Below are positions 28,165 to 37,465 of a stretch of 64,000 bases of DNA, piece by piece; position 1 is the stretch's first letter; each line of letters opens with the position of its first letter. The notes under the pieces were generated by a model. The model ran no database searches and had not been told where the DNA came from. It saw nothing but the letters and a program-made list of their open reading frames with translations. The translations under genes were made by a program, and so were the position numbers. The DNA lies in contig NZ_JAHLQC010000007.1 of assembly GCF_018918265.1 (NCBI RefSeq), positions 1 to 64,000 on the forward strand, given 5' to 3'. The DNA comes from Falcatimonas sp. MSJ-15 (GTDB lineage: Bacteria; Bacillota; Clostridia; Lachnospirales; Lachnospiraceae).

Positions 28165-28599
28165 ATGAAAAAATTTTGCTATATAATGAAAAAATTTACT
28201 GAGATTACAACAGGAGAGCTTATTGCAGTTACAGTATTTACAAATATTATATATAAAGTCGATGTGATAGAGTCAGATATGCTTTGGCAGATTCTTGTAA
28301 CTTCGTTATTATGTGCGCTAAGTATAGTTATATATCCGGATGTTGTTGTGAGCAGAAGAAAAGCGATAACCCTAAGTATAGTGCATTATTTAATAATTGT
28401 ATTGATAGTTATGTTAAGTGGCTATGAGTATAATTGGTATGCTATTAACTCAGCGAGAAGTATTACATATATTTTAACAACCATAACAATAGTATTTGTA
28501 ATAATATCTGCAATATCATGGAAAAAATCTGCAATAGAAGCCGATAAAATGAATAAGAAACTAGAAGAATATCATAATGATAATTTTAATGCAGAATAA
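28165..28599 (+). CDS. DUF3021 membrane protein, probable LytTR antagonist
   Basis: About 144 aa with four predicted transmembrane helices and a charged C-terminal tail, which fits DUF3021. Known DUF3021 partners inhibit their cognate LytTR regulator by holding it at the membrane. ATG 28165 has AGGAGG 5-6 nt upstream. It is the last gene of the operon ABC ATPase, permease, LytTR, DUF3021. Confidence 0.8.
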   Translation: MKKFCYIMKKFTEITTGELIAVTVFTNIIYKVDVIESDMLWQILVTSLLCALSIVIYPDVVVSRRKAITLSIVHYLIIVLIVMLSGYEYNWYAINSARSITYILTTITIVFVIISAISWKKSAIEADKMNKKLEEYHNDNFNAE

Positions 28600-28680
28600 A
28601 AGTATTAGAATGATACTGATTGATAGAATTTAGATAATTTATACGGTTAATGATAATGGTGTACGTTGGAGGCGTTTTAT

Positions 28681-30534
28681 ATGGTAAAATCGTCAGATGT
28701 AAAGCAGTTTTATGAAAAATATATGGATAACATAGAACGGGAGAATAAGATTCAGGCAGATATGCGTGATTTTAGCATACCGGAAGAAGAATGGAAGATT
28801 AGACTAAGAGAGAATTCCATTGAGAGAAGAAAGATATATCTTGAAAACGAAAATCTGATATATAGTATCATGAAGCCATTCATAGATGGAGAAGAAGAAT
28901 TCACAGATGAACTTGGTGATGCAATACTAAAATATATGGATCTGCTTTCAAGAGCTGATGTTCAGAATATTAATATTACAATAGGTATTCTTGACAAGAT
29001 TATAGATTACTATAAAAAAAGAGATAATCTTCATTCATATATGAAAGCGTGTTATTATAAGGCATTTTTTGAGCAGAAATGTGGAGATATATCTAACTAT
29101 TATACAGCCTATGAATATTTTACCAAAGTTACAATTCATAAGGATGAGTTTGAAAAATCAGATTATGATATAAAAGAGATAATAGTATATTCATTCGTAA
29201 ACAGAGTATACTGTTCAGCACTTAGCATAAGAAAAGGCGATGATAATAAAGAAGCTCTTTTGGCACTTGATGAAGCAGAAGAATTTTTTTCCAAAAAAGA
29301 AGTTATTGAATGTGGTGAAGAATTTGATTTTGACAGAATGCTTATAAGAGCAAAGAGAGTATTTGTATCAGTTGCTAATGATCTTTTTTTTGATAATGAA
29401 GATGATATTGACAAGAATAGACAGTATATCAACAGAGCATTCGAAAAAGCAACAGAACTCTTTGATTATGAGACAGAAGTTAATCCGGATAATATATCAA
29501 TAAAACTTGTGGCAGACTATACTTATCTTAAATATCTTATAGGATTGTATGGAAAACATGAATTTTTTAATGAGATATATACATTTTATATAAAAAAGAG
29601 AAAAAAAGCATTGTCAGAGCCTGGAATGGTAAAATCATTAGTAATCAACGTTGCACCGTTAGTTGTAAGATTCTGCGACTGTTCGGATATGACATGGCAG
29701 GGAAGACAGGAAGTAAAATTTGATATACTTAATGATCTGTGCGATGTATATGCCAATCATGAGATAAAGACACAGAATTATTATGTGAATCAAAAAGTCT
29801 GGAAAGTACTTGATAGTATCCTTAGGACAACTTCGGAAAATGATTTTGCCAAACATTGCATTATAGATATAGCGGTTATGTCGGATGCTGAATCTGCGAT
29901 ACATGCAGTTATGGTAAGAAAGATAGCGATGGCACTGGCAGAGAAAATATTTGAATTAAGACCGGAGATATTAGTGGATAATAATTATACTACTGTAGAA
30001 AGTGTGCTAAAAGAACATAAGAATATAATGAATTATATAAATGATGCAGCAGTTCTACATGATATAGGTAAAAGTCTGTGCTTTGAGAAAGTTAATAATT
30101 ACTTCAGAAAGATTACAGAAGCAGAATTTGAGATAATAAAGAGACATCCTGTAGATGGAGCAATGCTTCTTGATAAAGTACCATTAATGTCAAAATACAG
30201 AGATATATGTTATTATCATCATAAATACTATAATGGAAAAGGTGGTTATCCAGAGGATGCAGATAATACCAGGTCGGATAAAAAAATATATGTTGATTTA
30301 ATTACAATTGCTGATACAATAGACTCAGCGACTGATAGTATAGGAAGAAGTTATAATGCTTCAAAGAGTCTTAAAGTTGTTCTTTGTGAACTCAAAGATG
30401 GCAAAGGAACAAGATATAACCCCGATATTGTTGAGCTTATCGAAGAGAATAGAGAGTTGTTTGAAGTACTTAAGAGAATAACATTGAGAGAAAGAGAAGA
30501 TATATATTATCAGATATACAAAAGATTTTCTTAG
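28681..30534 (+). CDS. Helical-repeat protein with C-terminal HD-GYP-like domain
   Basis: About 617 aa. Residues 1-440 are helix-rich and TPR-like. The C-terminal region (about 455-617) holds VLHDIGKS, RHPVDGAMLL and HHKYYNGKGGYP, the last being a variant of the HD-GYP HHExxDGxGYP motif, followed by ITIADTIDSATDSIGR. It probably hydrolyses c-di-GMP, with the helical part as sensor. ATG 28681 has GGAGG at 28668-28672. It lies after the LytTR operon with an 81-bp gap. Confidence 0.78.
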   Translation: MVKSSDVKQFYEKYMDNIERENKIQADMRDFSIPEEEWKIRLRENSIERRKIYLENENLIYSIMKPFIDGEEEFTDELGDAILKYMDLLSRADVQNINITIGILDKIIDYYKKRDNLHSYMKACYYKAFFEQKCGDISNYYTAYEYFTKVTIHKDEFEKSDYDIKEIIVYSFVNRVYCSALSIRKGDDNKEALLALDEAEEFFSKKEVIECGEEFDFDRMLIRAKRVFVSVANDLFFDNEDDIDKNRQYINRAFEKATELFDYETEVNPDNISIKLVADYTYLKYLIGLYGKHEFFNEIYTFYIKKRKKALSEPGMVKSLVINVAPLVVRFCDCSDMTWQGRQEVKFDILNDLCDVYANHEIKTQNYYVNQKVWKVLDSILRTTSENDFAKHCIIDIAVMSDAESAIHAVMVRKIAMALAEKIFELRPEILVDNNYTTVESVLKEHKNIMNYINDAAVLHDIGKSLCFEKVNNYFRKITEAEFEIIKRHPVDGAMLLDKVPLMSKYRDICYYHHKYYNGKGGYPEDADNTRSDKKIYVDLITIADTIDSATDSIGRSYNASKSLKVVLCELKDGKGTRYNPDIVELIEENRELFEVLKRITLREREDIYYQIYKRFS

Positions 30535-30623
30535 TATATGCTTTACAAAATGGATAATATGCTAAGCTGATTAGATAAACTAAGCAGGTATATAATCAAT
30601 ACAAAGTAATAAAGGAGAGAGAT

Positions 30624-32672
30624 ATGAGAGAACTATTATATAAGTATGGGCGAGGGGATTTTAGAACATTTGACGAGGGCATAGAGCGAGAATGGCTTAT
30701 GACTAATGGAATAGGTGGATTTGCGAATCAGTCTATAATAGGGGCGAATCAGAGAATATTCAGTGGATATCTTATAGCTTCACTTAATCCACCTATAGAC
30801 AGATATACAGTATTCTCTTCAACACACGAATGTCTGCGTATTAACGGAAGAGAATTTGATTTTACGTCACAGGAATATCCGGGATATATAAAAGAAGGAC
30901 AAAGATATATGGTATCTTTTGAATATAATGGTGTTCCAACATACACATACAAAGTTCATGATGTAACTGTTAAGAAGACAGTATCATTAGTATATGGAAG
31001 AAATAAAGCAGTTGTATGTTATGACATAAAGGGTGGTAATGCAAAAAGTGAACTTACAATAACACCATTATTTACAATACGACCATTTGACAAACCGGCA
31101 CTTGCTAATGAAGTCAAACTTGGATATGAGATCCATGATGACCATAGTATAAGCCTTACATCTGATATATATAAGGATATCACAACTAATGTATATGTAT
31201 CATCAGGAAGAATAGTAGAACGCAATACTTATAAGACATCAATGGCAGAACCGGACTTTACTATTGATGCTAATGAATATTATAGAATTGATGGACGTAA
31301 TGGTTTTCTTGGAGTTGACAATCAGTTTACACCGATAGATATTGTAAGAACTGTAGAACCACATGAGAATGTGAAATTGTATATAAGCTGCAAGGTAGCA
31401 GATGGAATATCATGGGATGAAGAATTAGATGGATTTACAGAACGAGATGAGTATATTAACAGGATAAATCATCTTATGGCATCAGTTGACAATTCAGATA
31501 CATTTGTGAGAAAATTAAGTGCAGCAGCTGATAATTTTATAGTTGACAGAAAGTCAACCGGACTAAAGACAATACTTGCAGGTTTCCCATGGTTTGCGGA
31601 CTGGGGAAGAGATACAATGATTGCACTTACAGGACTTACACTTTGTACTGGAAGATATAATGATTGCGCACAGATACTTGAATCATTTTCAAAATATGAG
31701 AAAAATGGACTTATACCTAATGTATTTCCAAATACGCAGTCAGAAGAACCAATGTATAATACAATAGATGGTTCGATGTGGTATTTTTATGCAGTATATA
31801 AGTATCTTAAATATACAGATACATTTGAAAGTTTTGAATTTGTAAAAGATAAGATATATTCAGTACTTAAGAATATAATAAGAGCATATGAGAACGGAAC
31901 AGAATATGGCATTCACATGGATGATGATTATATGATTATGGGTGGAAGTGATCTTGATCAGCTTACATGGATGGATGTAAGAGTTGGTGAGATAGTTGTA
32001 ACACCAAGGCACGGTAAAGCTGTTGAGATTAATGCACTGTGGTATAATGCCCTTAAGATAATGGAATGGCTGTCAGAGCGATTCGAAGATATCGAAGGAC
32101 ATGAACACTATGAACATCTTGCAATGAGAGTAAAAGAGAATTATACAAAAGTTTTCTGGAATGAGAAAAAAAGCTGCCTTAATGATGTTATTGATGAATA
32201 TGGCGTTGCAGATGATTCAATAAGACCTAATCAGATATTTGCAGTATCACTTCCTTTTGAACTCCTTGATGGCGAGAAAGCACATAAGGTTGTTGATAAA
32301 GTATATGAAGAACTTTATACACCATATGGACTTAGAAGTCTTGGACGTAATGAGAAGGGATACAAAAAAGAATATATCGGAAAACTTTTTGACAGAGATA
32401 TGGCTTATCACATGGGTACAGTATGGGCATATCTATTTGGACCATTTATAACAGCATATACTAAAGTTAATGATCACGCAGACTGGGCGGTTATGGAGGC
32501 TTATGATATGTGCCAGATATTCGGCCTTCATCTTAATGATGGATGTATAAATGGTGTCAGTGAGATATTTGATGGAGACTTTCCATCAACAGGACGTGGC
32601 TGTTATTCACAGGCATGGAGTGTTGGTGAATTGATAAGATGTTACTATGAAGATGTACTTCCATATATGTAG
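30624..32672 (+). CDS. Glycogen debranching enzyme, GH133 (amylo-alpha-1,6-glucosidase) type
   Basis: The 682-aa protein fits the archaeal/bacterial glycogen debranching family. The N-terminal domain opens EWLMTNGIGGFANQSIIGANQRIFSGYL. The (alpha/alpha)6 catalytic region contains GFPWFADWGRDTMIALTGL and later DGGSMWYFYAVYKY-like text and GTVWAYLFGPFITAY. It releases branch glucose from glycogen or limit dextrins in the cytoplasm. AAGGAGAG precedes the start. No other glycogen gene is adjacent. Confidence 0.9.
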   Translation: MRELLYKYGRGDFRTFDEGIEREWLMTNGIGGFANQSIIGANQRIFSGYLIASLNPPIDRYTVFSSTHECLRINGREFDFTSQEYPGYIKEGQRYMVSFEYNGVPTYTYKVHDVTVKKTVSLVYGRNKAVVCYDIKGGNAKSELTITPLFTIRPFDKPALANEVKLGYEIHDDHSISLTSDIYKDITTNVYVSSGRIVERNTYKTSMAEPDFTIDANEYYRIDGRNGFLGVDNQFTPIDIVRTVEPHENVKLYISCKVADGISWDEELDGFTERDEYINRINHLMASVDNSDTFVRKLSAAADNFIVDRKSTGLKTILAGFPWFADWGRDTMIALTGLTLCTGRYNDCAQILESFSKYEKNGLIPNVFPNTQSEEPMYNTIDGSMWYFYAVYKYLKYTDTFESFEFVKDKIYSVLKNIIRAYENGTEYGIHMDDDYMIMGGSDLDQLTWMDVRVGEIVVTPRHGKAVEINALWYNALKIMEWLSERFEDIEGHEHYEHLAMRVKENYTKVFWNEKKSCLNDVIDEYGVADDSIRPNQIFAVSLPFELLDGEKAHKVVDKVYEELYTPYGLRSLGRNEKGYKKEYIGKLFDRDMAYHMGTVWAYLFGPFITAYTKVNDHADWAVMEAYDMCQIFGLHLNDGCINGVSEIFDGDFPSTGRGCYSQAWSVGELIRCYYEDVLPYM

Positions 32673-32898
32673 AATATTCAATTAGAATGTACAGGTATTT
32701 AGTTGAATTGATATACTAATATATGTTATAAAGTTTTTATATGGTATTAACAGAGCTATGAGTGGTTAGTAATGTATATAATATTGATATAGACAAGGAA
32801 ACTGATATTAGTAAAATAGTACTATGATGAGTGAATAAAGTACACTAGGAAGCAAAATACATAGGATAAAAGACCTAGAATGGTTGGATAAAAGCAGG

Positions 32899-32968
32899 GC
32901 TAAAAACAGGATTTAGTGCAAAAAAAGCACGAAAAAACTTGTTTTTAGCTCTTGTTTATTTTTTTGAA
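32899..32968 (+). terminator. Nested stem-loop ending the debranching-enzyme region
   Basis: GCTAAAAACA (32899-32908) and TGTTTTTAGC (32940-32949) form perfect arms around an inner GTGC/GCAC hairpin, followed by a T-rich run to 32966. The T-rich tail overlaps the proposed tetR promoter. The rest of the 32673-33040 region shows nothing else I can support. Confidence 0.55.
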
Positions 32969-32980
32969 GTGTGATAGAAT
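32952..32980 (+). promoter_or_regulatory. Promoter of the tetR/GH2/GPH/GH36 cluster
   Basis: TTGTTT at 32952-32957, a 17-bp spacer and TAGAAT at 32975-32980, about 60 bp before the TetR start. An imperfect repeat GAAAAAC/AGTTTTC just downstream could be a TetR operator. Confidence 0.55.
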
Positions 32981-33040
32981 TAAGAAAAACCGAAAAACGA
33001 ATTAAAGTTTTCAAGTTTCCACAAATGTAAAGGAGTAATT

Positions 33041-33607
33041 ATGGACGTAAAAGAGAGAATAATAGGAGCAACAATAGAAGAATTTAACGAGAAAGGAATT
33101 AAATTTACAATGGACAGTCTTGCAAAGAGACTTTCTATGAGTAAAAAAACTTTATATTCAGTATTTGCCAACAAGGAGACACTTTTAAGAGAAACTGTTA
33201 GTTGTGGATTTGGAGATATAAAAGCTGCAGAGAGAAAGATTTTAGAAGATGATACACTTGATGTAGTAGATAAGTTAAGAAGAATTATTATCGTACTTCC
33301 TGATAAATATCAGGCTATTGATTTTAGAAAATTATCAACTTTAAAAGGAAAATACCCTGACATATATTATGAGATAGCATCAAAGATTGAAGGTGGCTGG
33401 GAACCTGTATTTGAACTTTTCAATCAGGCAATCGCAGAAGGAAAAGTAAAAAATGTTAACTTATATGTAATTAAATCAATTATAAGTGGTGCAATGGAGA
33501 ATTTTATTAGTACAGAAGAACTTTCAGAACATCAGGTTGAGTATGGTGAGGCACTTGAGATCCTTATCAACGTAGTTATGGATGGAATTGTAGTTAAGGG
33601 GGAATAG
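33041..33607 (+). CDS. TetR/AcrR-family regulator
   Basis: The 188-aa protein has an N-terminal TetR helix-turn-helix, IEEFNEKGIKFTMDSLAKRLSMSKKTLYSVFANKETLL (about 12-50), then a helical ligand domain. The following GH2 gene begins 5 bp after its stop, so it is likely the local regulator of the glycoside cluster. RBS is AAGGAG. Confidence 0.88.
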   Translation: MDVKERIIGATIEEFNEKGIKFTMDSLAKRLSMSKKTLYSVFANKETLLRETVSCGFGDIKAAERKILEDDTLDVVDKLRRIIIVLPDKYQAIDFRKLSTLKGKYPDIYYEIASKIEGGWEPVFELFNQAIAEGKVKNVNLYVIKSIISGAMENFISTEELSEHQVEYGEALEILINVVMDGIVVKGE

Positions 33608-33611
33608 TGTA

Positions 33612-36002
33612 ATGGAGTCACTTTTTTATATTAATAATGACTGGAAGTTCGCTTTCACTTATGAAGAGGGAATGACAGAAGATGATTACGATGAGAGTAA
33701 GATGGAGGATGTCCGAATCCCACATACAGTAAAAGTGACGCCATATAATTGTTTTGATGAAAGCTGCTATCAGACGATAGCAGCCTATAGAAGATGGATA
33801 GATGCACCAAAAGACTGGCAGAACAAGAGAGTATTCTTAAGATTTGAAGCTATTGCACATATATCACAGGTATATGTAAATGGCCAGTTGTGTGCAGAAC
33901 ATAGATGTGGATATACAGAATTTAAAGCTGAGATAAGCGAATATCTTAATTTTGGAGAGAAGAACCTTATAGCGGTTGTTGTTAATACAAGAGAAGACAG
34001 TAATGTTCCACCTTTTGGTAATGTAATTGATTATATGACATACGGTGGTATATATAGAGATGTTAGTATTGAAGTTAAGAACAGACATTATATTGATGAT
34101 GTATTTGTTAAGACGTCAGGTAAGAAGATTGAAGCAGAACTTTCATTTGATGAAGAATTAAAAGAGATTATAACAGTCAAGACATACATTAGAAGATGGA
34201 ATCCACAGTCAGAAGAAGAGTTTGAACAACTTACAGTTGGCAATGTGGATATAATAGGAATAAGCAGAATAGAATGCGAGTATGACAAGGCTGAATTATG
34301 GGATATAGATACTCCTAACCTATATGAGTTCAAGACAGAACTTTGTATGGAAGGAGAATTAATTGATAGTAAGATAGTAAGATTTGGTTTTAGAAAATGT
34401 GAATTTAAGTCAGATGGTTTTTATCTTAATGACAGAAAAGTAAAATTAAGAGGATTAAATAGACATCAGTCTTATGCTTATGTAGGTTATGCGATGCCGA
34501 AAAGAGCACAGGTTAATGATGCAGATATATTAAAATATGAATTGAGTGTTAATGCTGTAAGAACATCACATTATCCTCAGTCACACTATTTTATAGATCG
34601 TTGTGATGAACTTGGACTTTTAGTATTCACAGAGATTCCGGGCTGGCAGTACCTTGGTGATAAAGAATGGAAAAAACAGGTTGTTCAAAATACTATAGAT
34701 ATGGTAAAATACTATAGAAATCATCCGTCAATTATCATTTGGGGCGTTAGAGTTAATGAGTCACAGGATGATGATGAATTATATAGGGAAACAAATCGTA
34801 TTGCACATACAATGGATCCAACAAGGAGTACAGGAGGTGTAAGATTTTTACAAAAGAGCAGCCTTCTTGAGGATGTGTATACATATAACGATTTTGTACA
34901 TAATGGTACAAATAGAGGACTTGATGATAAAAAAACAGTAACATCTGATTTAGATAAGGCATATCTTGTTACGGAATATAATGGTCATATGTTCCCAACT
35001 AAGATGTTTGATTGTGAAGAACATAAGACAGAGCATTGTAAGAGACATGCAACAGTACTTAATGCATTATATCATAATGAAGATATAGCAGGTGGTTTTG
35101 GATGGTGTATGTTTGATTATAATACTCATAAAGATTTTGGTAGTGGAGACAGAATATGCTATCATGGTGTACTTGATATGTTCCGTAATAAGAAACCTGC
35201 AGCCGAAGTATATGCAAGTCAGGGAGATACAGATAATATTCTCTTTGTATCTTCATCAATGGATATCGGTGAGCATCCTGCAGGCTATATAGGAGATGTG
35301 TTCATATATACTAATGCTGATTCTGTAAGAGTATATAAGAACGATGAATTCGTAAAAGAATTCACACCAGATAAAGAGACTTTTGGTGCAATGCCACATC
35401 CACCTGTAATCGTTAATGATTTTGTTGGTGAACTTATGGCTAAGCATGAGAATATGAGTGATAAGAATGCTGAAGCAATAAAAGAAGTTTTATTTGCGAT
35501 AGCAAAATATGGACAGAATGACTTACCTTTTAAGATAAAGACTAAGATGCTTAAATTGATGATGACAGAGCACCTTACTTTTGAATATGGCCTAAATCTC
35601 TATTATAAATATATAGGTAACTGGGGTGCTAATGTTACTACATATAGATTTGAGGCAGTCAAAAACGGAGAGGTAGTTAAGTCTGTTGTGAAAAAACCGG
35701 GTACCAGAGCGGATCTTATCTGTACAGTTGATACTAATGTATTATGTGAGGATAACACATATGATGTTGCATCAGTGAGAATTGTTGCAATAGATGAGAA
35801 TGGTAATCATCTTCCATTCTATATGCAGCCGGTAAAACTTGAAGTTCAGGGACCAATTGAGATAATAGGACCTGATGTAATTAATATGGTAGGAGGAGCA
35901 TTTGGTACATATGTAAAGACTATAGGTGAGAAGGGAGATGCAAAGCTCACACTTACAACTCCATCTGGTATTACAAAGACTATAGATTTTGTAGTCAGAT
36001 AA
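33612..36002 (+). CDS. Glycoside hydrolase family 2 (beta-galactosidase/beta-glucuronidase-like)
   Basis: The 796-aa protein has the GH2 layout: sugar-binding jelly roll (1-170), Ig-like domain, then a TIM barrel with the acid/base Glu in IIWGVRVNES and a nucleophile Glu in YLVTEYNGHM, and a C-terminal beta region. Substrate is uncertain; beta-galactosides are plausible given the neighbouring GH36 enzyme. There is no signal peptide, so it is cytoplasmic and would act on sugars brought in by the GPH symporter, which starts 19 bp downstream. The RBS is GGGGA. Confidence 0.85.
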   Translation: MESLFYINNDWKFAFTYEEGMTEDDYDESKMEDVRIPHTVKVTPYNCFDESCYQTIAAYRRWIDAPKDWQNKRVFLRFEAIAHISQVYVNGQLCAEHRCGYTEFKAEISEYLNFGEKNLIAVVVNTREDSNVPPFGNVIDYMTYGGIYRDVSIEVKNRHYIDDVFVKTSGKKIEAELSFDEELKEIITVKTYIRRWNPQSEEEFEQLTVGNVDIIGISRIECEYDKAELWDIDTPNLYEFKTELCMEGELIDSKIVRFGFRKCEFKSDGFYLNDRKVKLRGLNRHQSYAYVGYAMPKRAQVNDADILKYELSVNAVRTSHYPQSHYFIDRCDELGLLVFTEIPGWQYLGDKEWKKQVVQNTIDMVKYYRNHPSIIIWGVRVNESQDDDELYRETNRIAHTMDPTRSTGGVRFLQKSSLLEDVYTYNDFVHNGTNRGLDDKKTVTSDLDKAYLVTEYNGHMFPTKMFDCEEHKTEHCKRHATVLNALYHNEDIAGGFGWCMFDYNTHKDFGSGDRICYHGVLDMFRNKKPAAEVYASQGDTDNILFVSSSMDIGEHPAGYIGDVFIYTNADSVRVYKNDEFVKEFTPDKETFGAMPHPPVIVNDFVGELMAKHENMSDKNAEAIKEVLFAIAKYGQNDLPFKIKTKMLKLMMTEHLTFEYGLNLYYKYIGNWGANVTTYRFEAVKNGEVVKSVVKKPGTRADLICTVDTNVLCEDNTYDVASVRIVAIDENGNHLPFYMQPVKLEVQGPIEIIGPDVINMVGGAFGTYVKTIGEKGDAKLTLTTPSGITKTIDFVVR

Positions 36003-36021
36003 CAATGGAGGAAAAAATGGG

Positions 36022-37395
36022 ATGGACAACAAATTAACTAAGAAGACCAAATTTAGTTTTGGTATTGGTGCAATTGGTAAAGACATGGTCTATATGATTG
36101 TATCGGCGTTTTTACTTTACTATTACAACACAGTGCTTGGGATAAGTGCTACATTTATTGGTGTTGTATTCATGGCGGCGAGAATATTTGATGCTTTTAA
36201 CGATCCGATTATGGGAATTATCGTCGAGAAGACTAATACTAAGATGGGTAAATTCAGACCATGGATTTTAACAGGTACAATACTTAATGCATTTGTACTA
36301 TATGCTATGTTTAATGTTCCTGAATCATTACATGGTAAAGGGCTTCTTATATATGCGTCACTTGCGTATGTACTATGGGGTGTAACATATACAATTATGG
36401 ATATACCTTATTGGTCAATGATACCTGCAATAACTGATAATGCCAAAGATAGAGAAGATGTATCAGTAATAGCGAGAATGTTTGCTGGATTTGGTTCAGC
36501 AATACCAACAGTTCTCACAACAATAATCGTTCCTATCCTTGGTAAAGGCAATGAGAGAGCAGGATATGGAAGATTTGCACTTTTAATAGCTATTATATTC
36601 GTTATAGCTATAATCATAACAGTGCTTAATGTAAAAGAAGTTGCTAAAGTATCTAACAAGACAAATAGTGTAAAAGATATGGTAAGTGCGCTTGTAAGAA
36701 ATGATCAGGCACTTATAGTTGTTGTTGCAATTATAGTATTCAATGCATCATTGTATCTTACACAGCAGCTTGCATTATATTTTTTCAAATTTGATATTGG
36801 ACATGAGAACTATTATAGTATATTTGCTGCAGTCGGTGGTGCCATACAGCTTATAGCGATGAGTACATTCACTGTATTAAGAAAAAAATTTAGTAGAATA
36901 CAGATATTTACAGGTGCAGTAGCATCATCATTCTTTGGATATATGTGTATGTTCTTATTAAGTTGTATTGGTATAACACATATTGTAGCACTTTTAATAG
37001 CAGCAGCATTTATATTCTTTGGATTTGGGCTTGTTACAGTACTTACAACAATATTCTTATCAGATACTGTAGATTATGGTGAATATAAGAATGGAAGAAG
37101 AGATGAGAGTGTTGTATTCTCATTACAGACTTTTGTTGTCAAGTTAGCATCAGCAATTTCAGGACTTATCGCAGGTGTTGGAATTGATATTATAGGATTT
37201 GATAAAGATGCCACAGTTCAGTCAACAGCAACGCTATTTGGATTAAGATGTATAATGCTTATAATACCTTTAGCAGGAATTCTTGTAACAATGTTGTATT
37301 TTAGAGCAAAATATAAACTTACTGAACAGAGAGTTGAAGAGATCAAAGAACAGTTAAAAGAGCAGACAGTTGAAGAACTAAAAGAACAGAGATAA
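36022..37395 (+). CDS. GPH-family sugar:cation symporter
   Basis: The 457-aa protein has about twelve transmembrane helices and family text such as FGIGAIGKDMVYMIVSAFLLYYY, RIFDAFNDPIMG (N-terminal conserved Asp) and TKMGKFRPWILTG. The family (melibiose and glucuronide carriers) takes up oligosaccharides with H+ or Na+. Its placement between GH2 and GH36 points to alpha- or beta-galactosides. GGAGG precedes the start by 10 nt. The C-terminal tail is Glu/Lys-rich with a repeat of VEELKEQ type. Confidence 0.9.
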   Translation: MDNKLTKKTKFSFGIGAIGKDMVYMIVSAFLLYYYNTVLGISATFIGVVFMAARIFDAFNDPIMGIIVEKTNTKMGKFRPWILTGTILNAFVLYAMFNVPESLHGKGLLIYASLAYVLWGVTYTIMDIPYWSMIPAITDNAKDREDVSVIARMFAGFGSAIPTVLTTIIVPILGKGNERAGYGRFALLIAIIFVIAIIITVLNVKEVAKVSNKTNSVKDMVSALVRNDQALIVVVAIIVFNASLYLTQQLALYFFKFDIGHENYYSIFAAVGGAIQLIAMSTFTVLRKKFSRIQIFTGAVASSFFGYMCMFLLSCIGITHIVALLIAAAFIFFGFGLVTVLTTIFLSDTVDYGEYKNGRRDESVVFSLQTFVVKLASAISGLIAGVGIDIIGFDKDATVQSTATLFGLRCIMLIIPLAGILVTMLYFRAKYKLTEQRVEEIKEQLKEQTVEELKEQR

Positions 37396-37418
37396 TAAAA
37401 TATATAATGCAGGATAGA

Positions 37419-37450
37419 GGGGTCAAAATAATTTTGGCCCTTCTGCTGTT
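37419..37450 (+). terminator. Hairpin between the symporter and alpha-galactosidase genes
   Basis: AGAGGGGTCAAAAT and ATTTTGGCCCTTCT pair at 12 of 14 positions around a 1-nt loop, followed by a weak U-rich tail. It may be a leaky terminator that lowers, but does not block, read-through into the GH36 gene. Confidence 0.5.
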
Positions 37451-37465
37451 ATGGAGGTAATAAAC

